Positions 23,701-32,700 of a DNA stretch of 64,000 bases are shown here, piece after piece. How positions within the stretch are numbered: the first letter of the stretch is position 1; each line of letters opens with the position of its first letter. The position numbers and the translations under genes were made by a program. The stretch is from NCBI RefSeq assembly GCF_041052385.1, contig NZ_CP163439.1, positions 2,035,001 to 2,099,000 of the forward strand, read 5' to 3'. Under the pieces are notes generated by a model. The model was given only the letters and a program-made list of their open reading frames with translations, ran no database searches and had not been told where the DNA came from. This stretch comes from Streptomyces sp. R28 (GTDB lineage Bacteria; Actinomycetota; Actinomycetes; Streptomycetales; Streptomycetaceae).

Positions 23701-26700
23701 CGCGGTCGAGTTCGGCGTCCGCGAGCCCGCCGGGGCCGACGGGGAGCCGTCGTACGTCGGCGCCGTGGTGGGCGCGGGCGATTCCGGTGGCGGGCTCGGC
23801 GTCCAGCCGCTCCCCGACCAGCAGCACGCCGCGGGCGGCCTCGGCGCGCTCCTCGGCGGGCCGGGCGGTCCACGCCGGCCGGTGCACGACCACCGCGGAC
23901 GGTTTGGCCTCGCGGTAGGTCAGGCCCTCGAACCGGACCCGTACCGCGCCGGTGTCGTCGCAGAGCAGCACCTCGCAGCGGTCGGTTCCGGTCTCCCGGA
24001 CGTACGACCAGCCGGTGGTGGGGACGGCGCCGAACACCTCGACGCGGTCGGCCGCGAACGGCAGCATCGGCCTCGCGTGTTCGCCCCGGCGGCGGACCAG
24101 CAGGGCGGCGACGGTGTGCAGGGCGGCGTCCAGGACGCCCGGGTGCAGTGCGTGCGCCGGGTCGTCGCCGGCGGGCTCCCCGATCCGGCCGAGCACTTCG
24201 TCCCGGCCGGTCCACACCTGCCGGACGCGGCGGAAGAACGGCCCGTACGGCAGTCCCTGTCCGGCCAGCGCCCGGTAGAAGGAGTCTTCGCCCGCGCCTT
24301 CGTCCAGGCGGGCCCGCAGCGCGGTGACGTCGAGGGGGGCGGGCGCGGCCGGGGCGGCGGCGAGGCGGCCGCAGGAGCGTACGGCGTCGTCGGCGCCGCG
24401 GATCTCGTACCGGTCGCCGTCGAAGGCCACCGCCACCGTCTCCTCGGCCCCGCTCAGGGCCAGCGGGACGACCCAGCGGACGTCCGTGCAGGCCCGCCCG
24501 GCCAGTCCCCCGCTCGCCTCGGCGACCAGGTCCAGGTGGCCGACGCCGGGCAGGATGGGCCGCCCGTCGACCACGTGGTCGCGCAGCACGGGCTCGTCGG
24601 CGGCGAGCCTGCGCTCCCACCGGCGCGGACCCTGCGCGGGGGCGGCGGCGGGCGTGGTGTCGAGCCAGTGCCGTACCCGCTCGAAGGGGTACGTCGGCAG
24701 CGGCACCCGGCGGCGCTCGGCGGGGCGCAGGCGGTGCAGCAGGTCCCAGTCGACGGTGACGCCGGAGACCCACAGCCGGCCGAGGAGGTCGTCGGCACCG
24801 GCCGCGATCTGGGCGGCGAGGAAGTCCGCGCCGCCGACGCCGTCGGTCAGCAGGCCGGCCAGCGCCGGGTGCTGTTCCACCCGGCCCCGGTGCAGCCACT
24901 GGCCGCCCTCGCCCCGGCCGACGGCGGCGAGCTTGGCGGCCGCGTCCGCGAGGTCGGCGGCGACGAACGCCAGCCGTACGGCGAGGGGTTCGCGGCCCAC
25001 GCGCAGGGTGTGGGCGACGTCGGCCAGCCTCGGGGCACCCGGCTCGGCGAGGGCGCGGCCCAGGTCGGCGGCGCGGGCGCGCAGCCGGTCCTCGTCGCGG
25101 GCGGACAGGACGATCAGCTCCGCCTGCTCGGGTCCGGCCGGGGCGGGCTCGGGGGTCATGTACTCCTCCACGACGACGTGCGCGTTGGTGCCGCCCGCCC
25201 CGAACGAGCTGACGGCGGCGCGGCGCGGCAGCGGACGCCCGTCACCGTCGTGTGCCCGCGGCCACGGCGCGGTCTCCCGCTGCACGGTGAACGGCGAGTT
25301 CTCGAAGTCGATGACCGGGTTGAGTTCCTCGGCGTGCAGCGTGGGCAGCAGGGTGCCGTGGCGCACCTGCAGGACGGCCTTGGTGAGGCCGGCGATCCCG
25401 GCGGCCCCCTCCAGGTGGCCGATCGCGGACTTCACCGAGCCGATCGCGCAGAATCCCTTGTCGCCGGTGTGCCGGGCGAAGGCCTGGGCCAGTGCGGTGT
25501 GCTCGATCGGGTCGCCCAGGGCGGTGCCGGTGCCGTGCGCCTCGACGCAGCCGATGGTGCGGGCGTCGATGCCCGCTGCGGCCAGCGTCTGTTCCACCAG
25601 CGCCTGCTGGGCCTGCGGGTTGGGCACGGTGTAGCCGCTGGTCCGGCCGCCGTGGTTGACGGCGCTGGCCCGGATCACGGCGTGCACGGTGTCGCCGTCA
25701 CGGACCGCGTCCGACAGCCGCTTGAGCACCACCGCGCCGACACCCTCGCCGGGCACGTACCCGGTGCCGCCCGCGCCGAAGGCCCGGCAGCGGCCGTCGG
25801 CGGACAGCATGGTCTTGCGGCTGAGGTGCACGTACTTGTCGGGGTGCACGGCGACGTTGACGCCGCCGGCTATGGCGTACGAGCACTCGCCGCGGCGGAT
25901 GCTCTCGCATGCCTGGTGCACGGCGACGAGGGACGCGGAACAGGCGGTGTCGATCACCACGCTCGGGCCGCGGAAGTCGCCGAAGTAGGAGACCTGGTTG
26001 GCGATGGCGGAACGGTTGGCCAGCACGACCTGGTGGTTGCCGCGGACCGACTCGGCGGCGGCGAGGATGGCGTAGTCGTCCCACATGACGCCGACGAACA
26101 CGCCGGCGTCGTGCCCCTGGCCGCCGTGGCGGGGCGCCGGGATCCGGGACGGCGGGTAGCCGGCGTTCTCCAGCGCCGACCAGGCCGTCTGCAGGAAGAG
26201 CCGCTCCTGCGGGTCCATCGTGCGGGCCTGCTTGGGCGCGATCTGGAAGAACAGCGAGTCGAAAGAGTCCACGTCCGACAGGAAGCCGCCCCAGCGGCTG
26301 TAGCTGCGGCCCGGTGCGGCCGGGTCCGCGTCGAACAGGGCGTCGGCGTCCCAGCGGTCCGCGGGGACCTCGGTGACGCAGTCGCGGCCCTCGGCGAGGT
26401 TGCGCCAGAACTCCTCCAGGGTGTCCGCCTGGGGGTAGCGGCCGCTGATGCCGATGACGGCGATCGGCTCGTCGGCGTCCCGGCGGACGGGCGGGGTGTG
26501 CGGGCCCGGGGCGGGCACGGACGCGGGCACGGGAGCGGCGTCCTGCTGTGACGGCTGTGTCTGTTGCCGCGCCGGCTCGGTCTCCTCGGGGAACAGACGG
26601 GTGACGGCGTCGGCCTGCTCGGTGAGGATGTGGCCGGCCAGCTCGTCGACCGTCCGGAACTCGAAGAACACGGTGCCGCGCAGGCCCGGGAAGTCCTTGC

Positions 26701-29700
26701 CCAGCAGCGAGTTGGACTCCATGACCAGCACCGAGTCCAGGCCGTAGTCGTCCAGCGGGACGCGGCTGTCGAGGCGCCCGGCGGGCAGCTTGAGCACACC
26801 GCCGAGGACCTCGCGCAGGTGCTCCACCAACCGGTCCCGGAGCCGGTCGGCGCGGGCGGCGTCGACGGGCTGCGGCGCGAGGGGCCGGGACGGGGCGGGC
26901 GTGGACGTCAGGGCGGCGTCGACGGCCGCCGGGTCGCCCCAGGCGGGCACGAGCCACGGGGCGCCGGGGGCGAAGGAGCGGGCGAGGAGGTCGAGGCCCG
27001 CTTGCGCGGTCAGCGCACGCATCCCGCTGCGGCGGGTGTACGCGGCCAGTTCCTCCTCGCGGACCAGCCCGTCGACCCCGCCGACCGCCCAGAGCGGCCA
27101 GGCCAGGGAGAGGCTGCGGCCGTGTCCCGCGCCCCGGCTCACCCGGCGGTCGCGGAGCACCGTGTAGAGGTCGGCGAAGCGGTTGGCGGTGGCGTAGCCG
27201 GCCGCTCCGAAGTCACCGATGAGGGAGGAGACGGAGGAGAAGACCACGAAGAGGTCGAGAGGGTCCTCGCGGGTCAGCCGGTCCAGGTGGACCAGGCCGT
27301 GTGTCTTGGCGCCGAGCAGCCGGGCGAAGCGTTCCCGGTCGCCGTCGGCGCGGCCCTCGTCGGCGACGCCCGCCAGGTGGAACACGCCGTGCAGGGCGCC
27401 GAACCGGTCCCGGGCGGCGGCCAGCGCCGCGCCCAGTTCGTCGGCCCGGGCCACGTCGGCGCGCAGCGCGAGCACCTCGGCACCGAGGCCGGTCAGCGTG
27501 CGGTGCCAGGCGCGGGAGTGCTCGTCGGGCTCGGAGCGGCCGATCAGCACCAGCTTGGCCGCGTGGGTGCGGGCCAGGTGCTCGGCGAGGACCCGGCCGA
27601 TGGCACCGGCGCCGCCGGTCACGACGTACACGCCCCCGTCCCGCAGGGGGACGTCGGCCGGGCCGGCCGGGTCGGTGAGCGGGCGCAGGGCCCGTACCTG
27701 GCGTTCGCCGGAGGCCGTGCGGCGGACCTCCAGGCCCGCGGCGCGGGGTGCGGCGCGCAGTTCCACCGCCACGGCCCGGGCGACCTCGGCGGCCGGGGCC
27801 GCGATGTCCACGCCGAGGGTGAGCAGTTCCAGGCGCGGCGCGACCGGTCCCGTGGAGCGGGCGAACCCGGCCAGGGCGGCCCACTCGGGGCGGTCCTCGC
27901 CCGCGTTGTGCGTGTGCAGGGCCAGGCACCGCACCCGGCCGGGCAGCACGCCGGTGCGGGCCGCGTCGAGCACGTCCAGGACGGGGGCGCAGGCGCGGTC
28001 GAGCAGGTCGGCGGGCGAGCCGTCGTCCGCGTCGCCGAGGACGACGGCGACGTCGAGCCCGTCCTCGTCGGCGAGGAAGGCGAGTCGGCCGGTGTCCTCG
28101 CCGACGGCGACGACGCGTCGCCACCTGCCGGTCGCGGCCAGCGCGGACTCCAGTTCCGGGTGGCGGCCCAGCAGGACGAGGGTCGCGGCGGCATCCGCCG
28201 GTTCCGGGTCGGCGGTGGGGCGCCAGTACGGCTCGTAGAGGCGGGGTTCGCCGGAGGCGGGCTCGGGCTCCGCCCGGGCGCCGGCCGCCGGGCCCGCGAG
28301 GGCCGCCTGAGTGCCGGGCAGACGGCCCGCGAAGTCCCGCACGGAGGCGAGCACGTGGCCCTGGTCGTCGTACACGGTCACGTCGAAGCGGCGCACGCCC
28401 GCCGACTCGCCGGCCAGCCGGGCGTGCGCGTGGCAGACCTCGGGCAGCGCGGCGAAGGAGTCCAAGGCGCCGAGGCTGAAGGGGACGGCGAGTTCACCGG
28501 GGCGCGGCGCGGTGGTCCGGCCGGTCCAGTGGCAGGCCCGCAGGGCGCCGTCGAGGAGCGCCGGGGGCAGTTGGGTGGCCGGGGCGGGACCGGCCTGGGC
28601 CAGCCGGACCAGGGCCTCGCCGGGGCCGACCCGGATCTCGTCGATGACGTGGAAGGAGGGGCCGTACGCGAACCCGGCGGCGGCGTACTCGGTGTAGGTG
28701 GTGGGTCCGTCGCGTACGACGGACAGCCGGGCGCGCAGCGCGGCGAGGGCCTCGGCGGCCTCCGGGACGGCCTGGGCCGGGACGGCACTGCCGCGGGCGT
28801 GGGTGGTGCGGTCGGCACCGGTCCCGCTGTACACCTCGAAGGCCAGCCCGGTGCCGTCCGGGCGGAAGGAGACGTACAACTCCCGTTCGCCGTCGGCGAG
28901 TTCAACGGCCCGGCCCCACACCACCTCGCGCAGGGCGTGCCGGGTGCCGGGCTCGGCGAGTTCGGCGGCGGCGCGGACGAACTCCAGTGTCGCCGCGCCC
29001 GCGAGCAGCGGACGGCCCTCGATCACGTGGTCGCGCAGCAGCGGGTCGTGCGCGCGCAGGGTCTTGCGGAAGCGGATCTCGCCGACGGTGGACTCGTTGG
29101 CGTCGACCAGCGGATGCGGAGCGGCCGTGCCCAGGTCGGGGTCGAGCGGGATCCAGTAGCGCTCCGCGGCGAACGGGTACTGCGGGGCGCGCACCCGTCG
29201 CGGGGCGGGCCCTGGCCGGCCGGCGTGCCAGGCCGCCCAGTCCACGTCGGCGCCGCCCAGCCAGCGGCGGGCCGGCTCGGCCGCCGGGCCGGCGTCGGCG
29301 AGGTCGGGGGCCGGGCCGCCGTCGGCGAACCGGCGCAGGGCGGCGACGAGTTCGCCGCCGTCGGTGACCGCCACCGCGAGCCGGGCGTCGAGGGGCTCGC
29401 GGCCCACCTGGGTGGTGAAGCACAGGTCGGCGAGCGGCACGCACTCGGTCTCGACGAAGCGGGCGGCCGACGCGGCGTAGGCGCGCAGCCGTTCCTCGTC
29501 GCGGGCCGAGAGCAGGAACAGCACGGGTTCGCCGGTGCGCTGCTCGCCCGCCGGTACGCCGGTGACCGGGTCGGGGTTCGGGGACTCCTCCAGGACGAGG
29601 TGCGCGTTGGCGCCGCCCGCGCCGAAGGAGCTGAGGCCGGCCCGGCGCGGCCGGTCCGAGTCGGGCCAGGCGGACAGCTCGCGCTGGACGCGGAACGGGG

Positions 29701-32700
29701 AACGCTCGAAGTCGATGTTGGGGTTCAGCTCGGCCGAGTGCAGCGAGGGCACCAGGGTGCGGTGCCGGAACTGCAGCAGCACCTTGGTGAGTCCGGCGAT
29801 GCCGGCCGCGGACTCCAGGTGCCCGATGTTGGACTTGACCGAGCCGATCGGCCAGGTGCCGGGCGCGGCCTCGGCGGACCGGTAGGCGTGGGTGAGGCCG
29901 GTCAGCTCGATCGGGTCGCCCAGGGCGGTGCCGGTGCCGTGCGCCTCGACGTAGCCGATGTCCTGTGGGGTGACGCCGGCCTGTTCCAGCGCGGTGTCGA
30001 TCGCGCGCTGCTGGGCGCGCGGGTTGGGCACGCTGTACCCGTTGGTGCGGGCGCCGTGGTTGACGGCGCTGCCCAGGATCAGGCCGTGGATGCGGTCCCC
30101 GTCGGCCAGCGCCTTGCGGTAGGGCTTGAGCAGGACGGCGCCGACTCCCTCTCCGGGCACATAGCCGTGGCCGCCCGCGCCGAAGGCCCGGCAGCGGCCG
30201 TCGGAGGACAGGAAGCGGCCCTGGCTGAGGAAGGCGAACTTGTACGGGTGGACGGAGACGTTGACGCCGCCGGCGATGGCCAGTTCGCTCTCGCCGCGGC
30301 GCAGGCTCTCGCAGGCCAGGTGGATGGCGGTGAGCGAGGAGGAGCACATGGTGTCCAGCGCCATGCTCGGGCCGGACAGGTCCAGGGCGTGGCTGACCCG
30401 GTTGGCGATGGTGGCGAAGGACGAGCCGGTGAGCGGTCGCCCGCCGCGCAGGGCGTCCAGGGCGCCGTGGAACTGGTACTCGCCGTACATCACGCCGACG
30501 TACACGCCGACGGGCCGGCCGGCCAGGGCGGAGCGGCGGTAGCCGGCGTCCTCCAGGACGTGCCAGGCGTTCTGCAGGAACAGGCGCTCCTGGGGGTCCA
30601 TCAGTTCGGCCTGGCGCGGGGAGATGCCGAAGAAGAGCGGGTCGAAGCGGTCGACGTCACGCAGGAATCCGCCCCACCGGGTGTGGGCGAGGCCGGGCGC
30701 CGCCGGGTCCGGGTCGTACCAGCGGCTGCTGTCCCAGCGCTCCGCGGGGATCTCGCTGATGGCGTCCCGGCCCTCGGTCAGGCCGGTCCACAGCTCGTCG
30801 AGGTCGTCGGCGGCCGGGTAGCGGCCGGCCAGGCCGATGACGGCGATGGCGTCGGCCTCGGCGTTGTCCTCGGCGGGCTCGGCGGGTTCGGCGGGTTCGG
30901 CGGGTTCGGCGACGCCGGCTCGTACGGTACGGCGCGGGGCGCGCCGCGGGCGCGGGGCGGTGCCCTCGGCCGTGGGCGTGACCGGTGCGGCAGCTGCGGC
31001 CGCCGGTGTGCCGCCGGTCAGCTCGGCCGCGTGGTGCTCGGCGAAGTAGCCGGCGAGTTCGCCCAGGGTGGCGTATTCGAAGAACAGGGTCTTGGACAGG
31101 GCGTCGAAGTGCCGGTCCAGCTCGCGGTTGAGCTTGGCGATCATCAGCGAGTCGATGCCGAGCCGGTCGAACGGGGCATCCTCGGCGACTTCGGCCGGAT
31201 CCAGGCCGGTCTCGGCGGCGATCAGCTCACGCAGCAGCCGCAGGGCCTCGTCGCGCGGGCCGGAGCCCTCGGCCGGCGCGGTGTCCGGTGCGGTCCGGGC
31301 CGCCCGGGCGGCGGGCGCGGTCAGCGCGGTGGTGATGGTGCGCAGGTCTCCGTAGGCGGCGACGAGCGCGCCGGGGGTGCCGAGGGCCTGCTCGAACAGG
31401 TCGAGGCCGGCCTGGGTGGGCAGGACGCCGAAGCCGGTGCGGGCGGCGATGTCCGCGGCGGCCCCGGTGCTCTGGCGCATCCCGCCGTCGGCCCACATCG
31501 GCCAGGCGATCGCGGTGATCCGGCCGTGCCGCTCGGCGTAGGCCTCCAGGTAGGCGTTGGCGTACGCGTAGTCGGTCTGGCCGGGGTTGCCGATGTGGGC
31601 GGCGATGGAGGAGAAGGCGACGAAGAAGTCCAGCGGGTCGTCGGCGGTGGCCGCGTCCAGGGCGCGCAGTCCGGCGGCCTTGGGGGCGAGGACGGCGGCG
31701 AGGTCCTCGGCGGACTTGTTCAGGGCGAAGCCGTCGCGCAGCACACCGGCGGCGTGGACGACACCGGTGAGCGGTCCGAACTCCTCACGTATGGAGGCCA
31801 GTCGGGCGGTCAGGGCGTCGGGGTCGGACACGTCGACGCGGGCGTAGGCCAGGCGCTCGTCCAGGTCGGCGGGCCGTTCGCTGCGGCCCAGCAGGACCAC
31901 GCGGGCGTCGGCCCGGGAGAGCAGCCGGCCGGCGACGGCGCGGCCCAGTCCGCCGGCGCCGCCCGTCACGACGTACACGCCGCCGTCGCGGACCGCTGCC
32001 GGGGCGGCGGCCGGGGCCGGCTCGGCCTGCGGGATCCGGCGGCCCTGTGCGGTGTGGGCGACCTCCGGGTCGCGGCCGTGGCCCGCCAGTTCGTCGGCGA
32101 GCGCGTCGGCCTCGGTCACGTCCTCGGCGAGGCCGACGGCCTGCACTTCGAGGAGGGGGTTCTCGGCGCGGACGGTCCGGGCGAAGGCGGCGAGTGCGGC
32201 GTGTTCGGGGCGTGGGCCGTCGGTGTCATGGCGGTGCAGCAGCAGGACGCGCACGGGTGCGGTGGGGCGGGCGGCGAGGAGCGTGCGGACGGCGTGCAGC
32301 GCCTGTTCGGGGGTCGGTTCGTCGACGAGGGCGACGTCGGGCGCGGTGGCCGGGTCGAGTGCGCGGGTGACCGTGCCGATGCCCAGGGCGGTGAGGTGAG
32401 CGGCGAGCTGTGCGCCGCGCGCCGGGTCGGCGGTGACGACGGCGGCCGTTTCGCCGAGGGGTGCGCCGGTGGGCTCGGTGGGCACGGCGGTCCAGCGGCG
32501 GACCAGCAGGGCCGACTCGCGGGGTTCGCTGAGGACGCGCACGGCGAGGTCGTGCAGACGGGCCAGGACCTGGCCGTGGGTGTCCACGACGGTGAGGTCG
32601 GCGTGCGCGGTCCGCTCCCCCAGCCGGCCGGCGGTGACGTGGACGTGGCAGGCCCCGGTGACGGGGGCGTGCACGGTGAGTTCGCCCAGGGCCAGCGGCA

